Part shown: in pieces, positions 26,576 to 36,677 of the stretch
How the letters are laid out: each line of letters opens with the position of its first letter
Position numbering within the stretch: position 1 is the stretch's first letter
Made by a program: the position numbers and the translations under genes
Notes under the pieces: model-generated
Databases searched by the model: none
What the model was told of the DNA's origin: nothing
What the model saw: only the letters and a program-made list of their open reading frames with translations
Source: Bacteroidota bacterium
Lineage (GTDB): Bacteria; Bacteroidota; Ignavibacteria; Ignavibacteriales; Ignavibacteriaceae
Direction of reading: 5' to 3'
Length of the DNA: 64,000 nucleotides
Assembly: GCA_022564295.1 (NCBI GenBank)
Contig: JADFLR010000018.1
Location: 17,384 to 81,383 of the forward strand

Positions 26576-27510
26576 TCTTTTCCCCCTTTTTCTTCCCGGT
26601 TGATGAGAGAGATGAACATCTCTTCAAGTGTATTCTTCTGAAGAACAATTTCTTTTATCAAAATATTTTCACCTCTCAGTTTATCAACAAGAATATTCAT
26701 TGTTCTAATATCATCAACTTTTACAGAATATGATCCATCATGATTTTTTGTGATTATCAAATTATCATCGGCAAACTTATTCAATTCAGGTAACTCATCA
26801 TTTAGGATTAATTTATACTCTTCTTTCCGTTCTGTTAACTCTTTAACAGTTCCTTCTCTTAGTAATTTACCTTTATTCAGTATCCCCACCCTGTCCGTAA
26901 TTAATTCAACTTCCGATAAAAGATGACTGTTAAGGAAGATAGTTTTTGAACGGCCCTTTAACTCCAAAAGTATATCTCTAATTTCTTTTCTGCCGATTGG
27001 ATCAACACCGTCTGTCGGTTCATCAAGAAAGATCAGTTCGGGATCATTGATTAAAGACTGGGCTAAACCCAATCGTTGCGTCATTCCCTTTGAATACGAT
27101 TTAACTTTTGTCTTTTTCCATTTGGAAAGGTTTACTAATTCAAGGAGTTCATCAATTCTTTTATCCAAGGTTGTTCCGTTTAATCCACTTAATCTCCCGA
27201 AGAATTTTAGAACCTCTCCACCTGTTAAATAGGGAGGATATTTGTGGTCTTCGGGCAGATAACCAATTCGTTTTTTTAACTCGTAATTACCAATATCCTC
27301 ACCCATTAGTTTAGCTGTACCGAACGTAGGAAAAATTATCTGAAGTAAAAGTTTTACCAACGTTGTTTTACCGGCACCGTTCGGACCAAGCAACCCAAAT
27401 ATTGTTCCTTTGTTAATTGTAAGGTTTAGTTCATTCAGCGCTCTAACTTTATTTTTGCCAAAAGATGATGTATAAACTTTTGATAATGAGTTTGTTTCTA
27501 TAGCAATCAT
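26572..27510 (-). CDS. ABC transporter ATP-binding protein
   Basis: ATPase partner of the permease that follows it. It has Walker A GLLGPNGAGKTTLVK, the Q-loop region GYLPEDHKYP, the signature YSKGMTQRLGLAQSL and Walker B LIFLDEPTDGVDP, then the H-loop FLNSHLLSEVE. After residue 220 comes the C-terminal extension common in ABC-2 exporter ATPases. It has 312 residues. It starts a two-gene operon that runs divergently from recQ. Confidence 0.92.
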   Translation of the reverse strand: MIAIETNSLSKVYTSSFGKNKVRALNELNLTINKGTIFGLLGPNGAGKTTLVKLLLQIIFPTFGTAKLMGEDIGNYELKKRIGYLPEDHKYPPYLTGGEVLKFFGRLSGLNGTTLDKRIDELLELVNLSKWKKTKVKSYSKGMTQRLGLAQSLINDPELIFLDEPTDGVDPIGRKEIRDILLELKGRSKTIFLNSHLLSEVELITDRVGILNKGKLLREGTVKELTERKEEYKLILNDELPELNKFADDNLIITKNHDGSYSVKVDDIRTMNILVDKLRGENILIKEIVLQKNTLEEMFISLINREEKGGKE

Positions 27511-27675
27511 TTATTATCTCTTAAATAAATCGGTATTAATAATATAGGTGTATTACTTAAAATTCTATTAATTTAAACTTTGTTATAATTATATTTTAAA
27601 ATACTATTGAGAAAATGAATATTCAAATTTGTTATCCTTTATTATATCCGTTATAACTTATTTTGGTCGTAATTA

Positions 27676-30267
27676 ATGCAAAACTTACAAAACAAATTAA
27701 ATAAATATTTTGGTCATACTGAATTTCGTTACGGGCAAGATGAAATAATCTCTTCAATACTTAACGGCGAGCAGGTTATTGCAGTACTTCCAACAGGTGC
27801 CGGAAAATCATTATGCTATCAGCTCCCAGCGCTTATCTCGGAAAATTTTTCAATAGTAATCTCACCACTTATTGCACTAATGAAGGATCAGGTAGATAAT
27901 CTCAATAAAGAGAATGAAGTAGCTGCGTTTATTAACAGCACTATGGATTTTATTGAAACTGAAGAAGTTCTTCAAAAAATATCTTACGGAAAAATCAAAC
28001 TTCTTTACGTTGCTCCCGAACGATTGGACAATAAAAAATTTGCCGATAGAATAGTCACATTAAATCCTAATTTTCTTTTTGTTGATGAAGCACATTGCAT
28101 CAGTGAGTGGGGTCATAATTTCAGACCAAGCTTTGCAAAAATAAATGAGTTTATAAATTACTGCTCAATTAAGAATGTTTCCGCATTTACTGCTACCGCA
28201 ACACCCGAAGTAGTAAAAGATATAGGCATGCAATTAAAATTCAAAAATCCTAAAATATTTGTAAAAGGATTTGAACGAGAAAACCTACATCTAAATGTTC
28301 ACCTAAATGTTAATAAAAACAGGAAATGCCAGGAACTTTTATCTGTTATTGATGGTTCCGCTATAATTTATACTTCATCCAGAAAAAAAACTGAAGAGGC
28401 AGCAGAATTTTTAACGATGAAAGGATTTAACTGCGGTTATTATCATGCTGGATTAAACGCTATTGAAAGAAGAAGAATACAGGATGATTTTATTAATGAT
28501 GAACTAAGAGTGATTTGCGCCACAAACGCATTCGGTATGGGGATTGATAAAAAAGATATCCGATTGATTATTCATTATAACATGCCCGGCTCGATAGAAA
28601 ATTATTACCAGGAAATCGGGAGAGCAGGAAGAGATAATAAAAATTCGCATATACATATGTTGTATGTAGATAATGATATAAACATTCAAAATTATTTTAT
28701 TTCAAATTCACATCCTACCAAAGAACTGATACAAAATATTTATAATGCAATTAACGATTTTAATCAGATTGAAATTGGAAGCCAGCCAGAACATGAATTA
28801 ATTATTGATCCCGAATACATCTCAAACTATACAGGAATGCACATCAGCAGGGGTTTAATGCATTCTTCACTTAAGTTTTTAGAAGCAGCAGGTTATTTAA
28901 AGCTTATTTCTGAACTTGAGAAAAAAGATACTATCCAAATTTTAATGAGCAGAAATAGAATTGAAGAATTTGTAAAAAGAACATCAAATGCAGAAATCAA
29001 AAACAGTTTATTAATTCTTCTGCGTGAATTTGGAAGCAAACTTTTTACCGAGCGCAAACAGGTTTCAATTGCGAAAATATCGAAGTTGTTAGGTGTTTCA
29101 GAAGATATATTATTCGAATCGCTGATAACACTCGATAACCTTGGTGTTATATCATTCCTACCCTCTATCGGAAAAGAAACAATTTATCTTACCGCACAAC
29201 GAACTGAGAAAGAACGACTTAAACTTAATTACAAAAAAATAAACGAGAGTTATCTAAACTCAAAACAAAAATTAGATAAGATAATTGATTACACTTTCAC
29301 AAATGACTGCCGTTTTAAGTTTATACTTGGTTATTTTGGTGAAAATATTGATAGCTACAAATGCGGAAAGTGTGATATTTGTACCGCAAGTGACAGAATA
29401 TCAGATACAACTTCCGATTATTTATCGGAAATGATTTTAAAGACCCTTGCAGAAGCTGATAACTCGCTCCCGGAAAAATCAATAATAAATATTCTTAAAG
29501 GTGAAAGAGAAAAGGAAAGTTTTGCAGATTTCGAGAGTTTTGGTACCGCTGTAAATTACGATAAAGGTGAGATCAAAATAATCTTTCAACATCTTATCTC
29601 TAAAAAGCTTGTAACACGAATGGAAGGTAAAAACCGACAACTGGAGATTACTAATACAGGTTTAAAAAAGGTTGATGATATTTTTACGCCGGTTCAAAAA
29701 ACCGATAATTATGAGAAAGATCTTGAGTTATATCATATTCTGCGAACGATAAGAAAAATAACATCGGAAAGATTTATGCAAACTCAATACCTGCTTTGCC
29801 CGGATGAAGTACTGCGCAGTGTAGTAAAAAGTAAACCTCTAACTAAAGCAGAACTATTAAATATTTCTTCATTCAACAACCGAATGTTCAATAAAATTGG
29901 CAATGATTTTCTTGCAGCAGTAAAAAGTTATGCTGAAAAGAACAAAGAAGTAAAACGCAAAGGCGAGGTGCCTTCATCTATTAAAGAAACATATAAATTA
30001 TTGCTAAAAAATTACAGCTTAAAGGAGATTGCACAGTTACGCAAATTAACTGAGCCAGTAGTTTCAATGCAGATAGAAACAATACTTGAATACTATCCGC
30101 AATGTAAGATTGATTTTCTATTTGATCCGGATTCTTATAATAAAATTAATGATGAAATAAAGAAAGGATATTCTTCATTAAAAGAAATAAAAGAACGGCT
30201 GCCTAATAAAATTACTTACGCCCAAATTAGAATAGCAGTTGCAAAGAACAAGGTTACTGCTCCTTAG
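27676..30267 (+). CDS. recQ: RecQ-family ATP-dependent DNA helicase
   Basis: A 3'-5' DNA helicase acting in recombination and repair. The superfamily 2 core has Walker A LPTGAGKSLCYQLP, the DEAH box FVDEAHCISEWGH, SAFTATATPEV and QEIGRAGRD. The zinc-binding RQC part is seen as NDCRFKFILGYFGE followed by KCGKCDICTASD. The C-terminus (about 690-770) resembles an HRDC domain (YHILRTIRKITSERFMQTQYLLCPDEVLRSV), and a helix-turn-helix-like tail (LLKNYSLKEIAQLRKLTEP) follows. At 863 residues it is longer than E. coli RecQ. Its last 14 bases overlap the convergent lipoprotein gene. Confidence 0.94.
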   Translation: MQNLQNKLNKYFGHTEFRYGQDEIISSILNGEQVIAVLPTGAGKSLCYQLPALISENFSIVISPLIALMKDQVDNLNKENEVAAFINSTMDFIETEEVLQKISYGKIKLLYVAPERLDNKKFADRIVTLNPNFLFVDEAHCISEWGHNFRPSFAKINEFINYCSIKNVSAFTATATPEVVKDIGMQLKFKNPKIFVKGFERENLHLNVHLNVNKNRKCQELLSVIDGSAIIYTSSRKKTEEAAEFLTMKGFNCGYYHAGLNAIERRRIQDDFINDELRVICATNAFGMGIDKKDIRLIIHYNMPGSIENYYQEIGRAGRDNKNSHIHMLYVDNDINIQNYFISNSHPTKELIQNIYNAINDFNQIEIGSQPEHELIIDPEYISNYTGMHISRGLMHSSLKFLEAAGYLKLISELEKKDTIQILMSRNRIEEFVKRTSNAEIKNSLLILLREFGSKLFTERKQVSIAKISKLLGVSEDILFESLITLDNLGVISFLPSIGKETIYLTAQRTEKERLKLNYKKINESYLNSKQKLDKIIDYTFTNDCRFKFILGYFGENIDSYKCGKCDICTASDRISDTTSDYLSEMILKTLAEADNSLPEKSIINILKGEREKESFADFESFGTAVNYDKGEIKIIFQHLISKKLVTRMEGKNRQLEITNTGLKKVDDIFTPVQKTDNYEKDLELYHILRTIRKITSERFMQTQYLLCPDEVLRSVVKSKPLTKAELLNISSFNNRMFNKIGNDFLAAVKSYAEKNKEVKRKGEVPSSIKETYKLLLKNYSLKEIAQLRKLTEPVVSMQIETILEYYPQCKIDFLFDPDSYNKINDEIKKGYSSLKEIKERLPNKITYAQIRIAVAKNKVTAP

Positions 30268-30577
30268 TAGCTTTCAATTCCTGGACTTGCTTTATTGCAC
30301 CTTCAAAAAAATTTTCCCACTTATCCGGATTATAATTATAATACTCTATTGTTTTTGTATAAATGGAATCGGTTACATTATACTTTTGTAGTATTAATGT
30401 TTTTAAAGAATCATTAGAGATAGAGTTATCAGTAAGTGTATCCTGCGCAACCAAAATATCTATATATATTTTTGTAAACTTATCTTCAGGAATGATATCG
30501 TCTTTTGAACAACTAAAAATAAATACAGACAGCAAGAAGATAATTGTGATAATTTTAGTTTCAGTTAACAAGATCAA
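30254..30577 (-). CDS. DUF4296-type lipoprotein
   Basis: A small protein of 107 residues with an N-terminal hydrophobic segment ending in VFIFSCSKD, which fits a lipoprotein signal. The body EDKFTKIYIDILVAQDTL and LQKYNVTDSIYTKTIEYYNYNPDKWENFFE resembles the DUF4296 family of Bacteroidota. Function unknown. It starts at TTG overlapping the rhomboid stop (TTGA), so translation is probably coupled. Its 3' end overlaps recQ in antisense. Confidence 0.75.
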   Translation of the reverse strand: MILLTETKIITIIFLLSVFIFSCSKDDIIPEDKFTKIYIDILVAQDTLTDNSISNDSLKTLILQKYNVTDSIYTKTIEYYNYNPDKWENFFEGAIKQVQELKATKEQ

Positions 30578-31503
30578 TTCATCTTTTTACTTGCTTCAAA
30601 AAGAATTTTCTTTTCTCTCTCCGATAAATTCTCGTAACCAGACTGACTTATTTTATCAAGTATTCTGTCAATCTCTTCCTGGGAGATCTGCTCATTACTC
30701 CTATCCTTTATATCGTGATATTTTGCATCTTCAATATTATTTCTTCCTTTATTTAAGTTTTTACCAAGATTTTTAAACAGATTTGTAAAACTGCTTCCGG
30801 ATGAATAGTAATGTGAGCCCATTAATTTTCGTTTAATGGGTGAGTCAATTGACTTATCGAACATAATAAAAAGAAAGCCGGCAAGTGCACCACCAAGATG
30901 AGCTAAATGTGCAACGTTACTTCCAGCACTGTCTACGAGTAAAAATTCCAATATGATTAAAAAGCCAATTAAGTATTTAGCCCGCACCGGAATTAAAAAG
31001 TAAAGATAAATTTGTCTATCAGGGAAAAGCATTCCGAAAGCGATTAGCACACCATAAACAGCACCCGAAGCACCGATTGTAACTGCAGCACTTCCTCCCA
31101 ATATAGGTGTGAAGAAAAGCTGAAACAATCCGGCAGCAAAACCAGCAAGAAGATAGTAATAAAGAAATTTTTTCGTGCCCCATAAATTTTCTATCTCCAT
31201 ACCGAACATCCATAAAGCAAACATATTAAAAAGAATATGACTAAAACTTCCATGCATGAACATATAAGTAAATAACTGCCAAACCTGGAAATTAAATGGT
31301 TGTCCTGCGGGGTCAACCCCGGAAAGTGGATTAAGAGCAAACCATCTGTTTAAAATATACCAACCCGGTAATCCTCCAATAACCACTTCAGCCAATATAA
31401 TTTGGAGGAAGTAAATCGCGCCATTAATTATTAATAGGTTTTTTATAATTGGGGGGAAAACACTAAATCCGCCGAATCCTCGTGGTCTATAATATCCGTT
31501 CAA
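30574..31503 (-). CDS. Rhomboid-family intramembrane serine protease
   Basis: A membrane-embedded serine protease with about six transmembrane helices. The catalytic serine is in TIGASGAVYGVL and the histidine in AHLAHLGGALAGFLF. The conserved FSHILFNMFALWMFG loop is present. The C-terminal 75 residues are cytoplasmic and charged (NNIEDAKYHDIKDRSNEQISQEE). TTG is used as start because the only nearby ATG (31508) runs into a stop after one codon. The N-terminus NGYYRPRGFGGFSVFPPIIKNLLIINGA is typical of Bacteroidota rhomboids. It has 309 residues. Confidence 0.92.
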   Translation of the reverse strand: MNGYYRPRGFGGFSVFPPIIKNLLIINGAIYFLQIILAEVVIGGLPGWYILNRWFALNPLSGVDPAGQPFNFQVWQLFTYMFMHGSFSHILFNMFALWMFGMEIENLWGTKKFLYYYLLAGFAAGLFQLFFTPILGGSAAVTIGASGAVYGVLIAFGMLFPDRQIYLYFLIPVRAKYLIGFLIILEFLLVDSAGSNVAHLAHLGGALAGFLFIMFDKSIDSPIKRKLMGSHYYSSGSSFTNLFKNLGKNLNKGRNNIEDAKYHDIKDRSNEQISQEEIDRILDKISQSGYENLSEREKKILFEASKKMN

Positions 31504-31524
31504 AGCATGTTCCTTATTAAATAT

Positions 31525-32721
31525 TTAAACATCATTTAAAGCTGCAACTCCCGGAAGAATTTTTCCTTCAAGAAATTCGAGTGAAGCGCCGCCGCCCGTT
31601 GAAACGTGAGATACTTTATCTTCCAATCCTGCTTTGCTTATTGCAGCTACAGAATCGCCACCGCCAACAACGGTTACTGCACCTTTCTCAGTTGCTTTAA
31701 CAAGTGCTTGTGCAATTGCAATTGTGCCTTTAGCAAAATTATCCATCTCGAACACTCCCATTGGTCCGTTCCAAACAATTGTATTAGATTTCAACAATTC
31801 ATCTTTAAACAATTTAATTGTTTCAAGGCCTATATCCAATCCCATTTTGCTGGCAGGAATATTTTCCACAGAAACGGTCTCAAACGCTGAATCGTTAGTA
31901 AACTCTTCCGCGACAACAACATCAACAGGAAGTAAAAATTTTGCTTTAGAATTTTTAAGCTTTGCAAGTATATCCACTGCCATTTCCAATTTTTCTTCTT
32001 CCAATAAGGATTTCCCTATCTCTTTTCCCTGCGCTTTTAAAAATGTAAACGCCATTCCTCCGCCAACAATAAGAGTATCAACTTTATTCATCAAATTATT
32101 GATAACATCAATCTTTCCCGAAATTTTTGCGCCACCAAGAATAGCACAATATGGTCTTCCTGGATTTGCCAAAGCTGATCCAAGATAATCTATCTCTTTT
32201 TCCATCAAATAACCTGCAGCACATCTTTCGATGAATCTTGTAACACCTTCTGTAGACGCATGCGCACGATGAGCACTTCCGAATGCATCGTTGATATAAA
32301 TATCGCCAAGTTGTGCAAGCTGTTTTGCAAAATCAGGATCGTTTTTTGTTTCACCATTATGAAACCGAACATTTTCTAAAACAAGCACATCACCTAGTTT
32401 CATTCTGTTTACTGCTGATTCAACTTCTTCACCTATACAATCATCTACAAACAAGACTTCCTTACCGAGCAATTCTCCTAATCTAACAGCCGCAGGTTTT
32501 AGACTGAACTCCTGCTTTCTTTCACCTTTCGGTCTTCCAAGATGGCTCATTAATATTACTTTGCCGCCATCATTAATTATTTTATTAATGGTTGGAAGAG
32601 ACGCTTTGATCCTTATATCATTTGTGATATTTTGGTTTTCATCAAGCGGAACGTTGAAATCCACTCTAACCAAAACTCTTTTATCTTTCAGATCAAAATT
32701 ATCAATTGTTAGTTTTTTCAT
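31525..32721 (-). CDS. pgk: Phosphoglycerate kinase
   Basis: Glycolytic enzyme that transfers phosphate from 1,3-bisphosphoglycerate to ADP. It has RVLVRVDFNVPLDENQNITND, SHLGRPKGERKQEFSLKP, LENVRFHNGE and GGAKISGKIDV. The C-terminal nucleotide-binding part carries WNGPMGVFEMDNFAKGT and VGGGDSVAAISKAGLEDKVSHVSTGGGASLEFLEGK. At 398 residues it has the normal length. gap lies upstream on the same strand, separated by about 280 bases that contain a repeat copy. Confidence 0.97.
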   Translation of the reverse strand: MKKLTIDNFDLKDKRVLVRVDFNVPLDENQNITNDIRIKASLPTINKIINDGGKVILMSHLGRPKGERKQEFSLKPAAVRLGELLGKEVLFVDDCIGEEVESAVNRMKLGDVLVLENVRFHNGETKNDPDFAKQLAQLGDIYINDAFGSAHRAHASTEGVTRFIERCAAGYLMEKEIDYLGSALANPGRPYCAILGGAKISGKIDVINNLMNKVDTLIVGGGMAFTFLKAQGKEIGKSLLEEEKLEMAVDILAKLKNSKAKFLLPVDVVVAEEFTNDSAFETVSVENIPASKMGLDIGLETIKLFKDELLKSNTIVWNGPMGVFEMDNFAKGTIAIAQALVKATEKGAVTVVGGGDSVAAISKAGLEDKVSHVSTGGGASLEFLEGKILPGVAALNDV

Positions 32722-32867
32722 TTTTTAATTTCAGGTTTTATATTTCCCATAATCCCGATATCAACAGTAATATTAATAAAAGGGAAGAAGAATATTGCTA
32801 TTCAATAAGAAGAAATTCAACCGTCGTTATGTTGAATCTAGAGATCTTCTCAAAAGTATTGTAATTT

Positions 32868-32938
32868 TGTCATTCCCGTGGAAACGGGAATCTAAAATCT
32901 TTATTGCAATTTAGATTCCCACTTTAGTGGGAATGACA
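32868..32938. repeat. Dispersed palindromic repeat, copy 2
   Basis: A 71-base copy of the element also at 13429 and 62034. It opens with TGTCATTCCCGTGG and closes with AGTGGGAATGACA, with inner GGGAATCTAAA and TTTAGATTCCC forming a long imperfect stem. It lies in the gap between gap and pgk. Confidence 0.75.
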
Positions 32939-33000
32939 AGACAGTAAAAACTACTTATAAGAGAACCTCACAAAATTAAATCACTACCATTATTAAATAA

Positions 33001-33996
<996 letters not shown>

Positions 33997-34198
33997 TTAT
34001 CTCCTTTGATAAATATTGATTTTCTTTATATAAGTAATTTGTAAAATTACTCAAAGGTGTAAGTAATTTCAATTCTGAAGCATCTGTAGGTTTGCTTTTA
34101 TGAGGAATCCGAAAATAAAACCTACTGCTAATAATAAATTTTATTGTTTTGTTTAGCGAGAAAGAGCTCTATTTAGATTAACTGATATACATTTTTTA

Positions 34199-34206
34199 TA
34201 TATTTG
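34199..34206 (+). promoter_or_regulatory. Candidate -7 promoter box for the ferritin gene
   Basis: TATATTTG matches TAnnTTTG and lies 46 bases before the ferritin ATG. No clear TTG was seen at the expected -33 position, so support is partial. Confidence 0.35.
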
Positions 34207-34252
34207 TAATATTAACAATTAAATTAATTTAGGAATAAATACGAGGATTAAA

Positions 34253-34747
34253 ATGATATTGAAAAAAATTCAGGATGCACTTAATACACAATTAAATGCA
34301 GAATTTTACTCATCATATTTTTATTTATCGATGTCTACATACTTCGAGTCAAAAGATCTTCAGGGATTTGCAAGGTGGTTCAGAGTTCAGGCAAATGAGG
34401 AATATGAACACGCAATGAAAATATTTGATTACATTTATCAGATTGGCGGCGAGGTAAAGTTAATGCAGATTGATGGACCTAAAACCGATTGGGAATCATT
34501 TCTCGAAGTATTCCAGGATACTTTTGAGCACGAACAAAAAATAACAAAAAGTATTAATGAGCTTCTTGATCTGGCAATCATTGAAAAAGATCATGCTACT
34601 GTAAACTTCTTGCAATGGTTTGTAAGCGAGCAGGTTGAAGAAGAAGCAACTTCACAACAAAACGTAAAGAAGATGGAAATGATTGGTGATAGCAAAAGTG
34701 GCTTGTTTATGCTCGATAGAGAATTAGGCAGCAGGGTTAATCAATAA
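34253..34747 (+). CDS. ftnA: Non-heme ferritin
   Basis: A 24-mer-forming iron-storage protein with a four-helix bundle of 164 residues. It starts LNTQLNAEFYSSYFYLSMSTYFESKDLQGFARWFRVQANEEYEHAMKIFDYI. That stretch contains the ferroxidase-site glutamates and the EEYEHA motif. The second half has HEQKITKSINELLDLA and NFLQWFVSEQVEEEATSQQNV. The length and lack of heme-ligating features fit bacterial ferritin rather than bacterioferritin. It stands alone between gap and the nuo operon. Confidence 0.95.
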   Translation: MILKKIQDALNTQLNAEFYSSYFYLSMSTYFESKDLQGFARWFRVQANEEYEHAMKIFDYIYQIGGEVKLMQIDGPKTDWESFLEVFQDTFEHEQKITKSINELLDLAIIEKDHATVNFLQWFVSEQVEEEATSQQNVKKMEMIGDSKSGLFMLDRELGSRVNQ

Positions 34748-34862
34748 TAAACCCTAATAGTTTTTCCTTCGGGGCGCAAATCATTTTACATTTTGAAAAA
34801 TACAAATACCGATACCTGATTACTTTTTAAATGACTTGCACATTTACATAATGTTTGTGATT

Positions 34863-36185
34863 TTAATCCGTAATATCATCAAGAGGGAAAGCAGTTTGTC
34901 TCATTGAGTGAACTTTGTTTTTAACAGTAATCATAACCTCTTTCTTAACTCTTTCCTCAAAGTAATCTCTGAATCTTGTTATCATATATCTGACAGGCCA
35001 GGCAGCAGCTTCTCCTAAAGCACAGATAGTATTTCCTTCGATATTATTTGCAATTGAGATGAGCAAATCAAGATCGCCGTATGAACCTTCATCATTTAGA
35101 ATCCTATTAAGAACCTTTTCCATCCACCCGGTTCCTTCACGGCAGGGTGTACATAGTCCACAGGATTCGTGATGATAAAATTGAGTTATTCTTGCCAAAA
35201 CTTTCACAAGATCCGTATCCTCATCCATTACCATTATGCCTGCAGTACCTATTGCAGAGCCAACCTCCTTAAGTGATTCAGCATCCATCTTTACTCCTTC
35301 AATCTGATCGCCTCTTAACGGAGGCATAGAAGAGCCGCCAGGAATAACACAAAGGATTTTTTTATTTCCGGGCACTCCTCCAGCATAATTATAAATAATA
35401 TCGGTTAAAAGAGTCCCGCTTGGTAATTCATAAATACCTGGTTTGTTCACGTGTCCGCTCACACCAAAAAGAATTGTACCGGGATGTTTTGGTTCACCGA
35501 TAGCCGCAAACCACTCCCAACCGTTTTCAATTATTTTAGGAATGTTAGTAATTGTTTCAATATTATTTATTGTAGTTGGATTTCCCCACAGACCGTTCTG
35601 TGCAGGAAATGGAGGTTTGATTCTTGGATATCCACGCTTTCCTTCAAGAGAATTCATCAATGATGATTCCTCGCCGCAAATGTACGCGCCGGCACCCTTA
35701 TGAATATAAATATCACAATAAAAATTAGTACCGAAAGTTTCTTTCATCCCTTCGCCAACAAAACCCTTTTCATATGCATCATTAATGGCTTTTTGCATCA
35801 GCTTTATCCATTTGTGATATTCACCGCGGATATAAACATAGGCAACCTTCGCACCAATTGCGTAACAAGTTATTAATGTACCTTCAATTAATTGGTGAGG
35901 ATTATCTTCAAATATTTGTCTGTCTTTAAATGAACCGGGCTCACTTTCATCGCCATTAACACAAAGATATTTTGGTTTATCAGTTGTCTTCGGCATAAAA
36001 CTCCACTTTAACCCTGCCGAGAAAGCAGCGCCGCCTCTTCCTCTTAAACCTGATTTTTTAACCTGGTCAATTATATCATCGGATGATTGCTCAAAAGCCT
36101 TTTTTGCAGCTTTATAACCACCTTGTTCAACATAAACATCTATTTGATGAAAGTTTTCTATTTCAGGGAGAACAATCTTTTCCAT
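34863..36185 (-). CDS. nuoF: NADH-quinone oxidoreductase subunit F
   Basis: NADH- and FMN-binding subunit of respiratory complex I on the cytoplasmic side. It has the GLRGRGGAAFSAGLKWSFMP glycine-rich loop, CVNGDESEPGSFKDRQ, YICGEESSLMNSLEG, and the 4Fe-4S ligands in HHESCGLCTPCREGTGW plus the later NTICALGEAAAWPV. At 440 residues it has normal length. It is the last gene of the nuoABCDEF run, and no nuoG follows: the next gene downstream is ferritin on the other strand. Confidence 0.96.
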   Translation of the reverse strand: MEKIVLPEIENFHQIDVYVEQGGYKAAKKAFEQSSDDIIDQVKKSGLRGRGGAAFSAGLKWSFMPKTTDKPKYLCVNGDESEPGSFKDRQIFEDNPHQLIEGTLITCYAIGAKVAYVYIRGEYHKWIKLMQKAINDAYEKGFVGEGMKETFGTNFYCDIYIHKGAGAYICGEESSLMNSLEGKRGYPRIKPPFPAQNGLWGNPTTINNIETITNIPKIIENGWEWFAAIGEPKHPGTILFGVSGHVNKPGIYELPSGTLLTDIIYNYAGGVPGNKKILCVIPGGSSMPPLRGDQIEGVKMDAESLKEVGSAIGTAGIMVMDEDTDLVKVLARITQFYHHESCGLCTPCREGTGWMEKVLNRILNDEGSYGDLDLLISIANNIEGNTICALGEAAAWPVRYMITRFRDYFEERVKKEVMITVKNKVHSMRQTAFPLDDITD

Positions 36186-36668
36186 TTAATTTGTTTGTTT
36201 TAAGGATTCCAAAATTTCTTCTACCTTTTCTTTACTCAGGTTTTCATAGTAATCTTCATTAACAGCAATCATAGGCGCAGTACCACAGCTTCCCATACAT
36301 TCAACTTCTTCAAGAGAGAATATGCTGTCTTCGGTTACTTCCATATTTTCAATACCTAATTTTTCCTTTACATTATCCCAAATTTCATAGCCGCCGCGAA
36401 GCATACAAGATACATTTGTGCAAATCTGGATATGATATTTACCCATCGGTTTTTGATGATACATTGTGTAAAAGGTAACCACTCCCAAAACTTCCTCGGA
36501 GGGCATTTCAAGCAGATTGGCAACTTCTTTTATCACTTCATTTGAAATGTAACCGTTCTGTTCCTGCCCAATGTACAATGCCTTCATTACCACAGGTTGT
36601 TTTTCAGGATATTTTTTGAACTCCTGTTTTATTCTTTCCAGATTTTCTTGGGTGAATTTAAATTCCAT
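36186..36668 (-). CDS. nuoE: NADH-quinone oxidoreductase subunit E
   Basis: Thioredoxin-like 2Fe-2S subunit of complex I. The four cluster cysteines are in ICTNVSCMLRGG and VECMGSCGTAPM. The N-terminal helical part (YPEKQPVVMKALYIGQEQNGYIS) is typical. It has 160 residues. It abuts nuoF without a gap, so the two are probably translated together and form the NADH dehydrogenase tip. Confidence 0.95.
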   Translation of the reverse strand: MEFKFTQENLERIKQEFKKYPEKQPVVMKALYIGQEQNGYISNEVIKEVANLLEMPSEEVLGVVTFYTMYHQKPMGKYHIQICTNVSCMLRGGYEIWDNVKEKLGIENMEVTEDSIFSLEEVECMGSCGTAPMIAVNEDYYENLSKEKVEEILESLKQTN

Positions 36669-36677
36669 TATCTGCCT

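Noticed and set aside
31634..32188. 184-codon open frame on the plus strand
   Set aside because: It is antisense to pgk, has low-complexity Ser/Thr/Ala composition, and is explained by codon use of the real gene.
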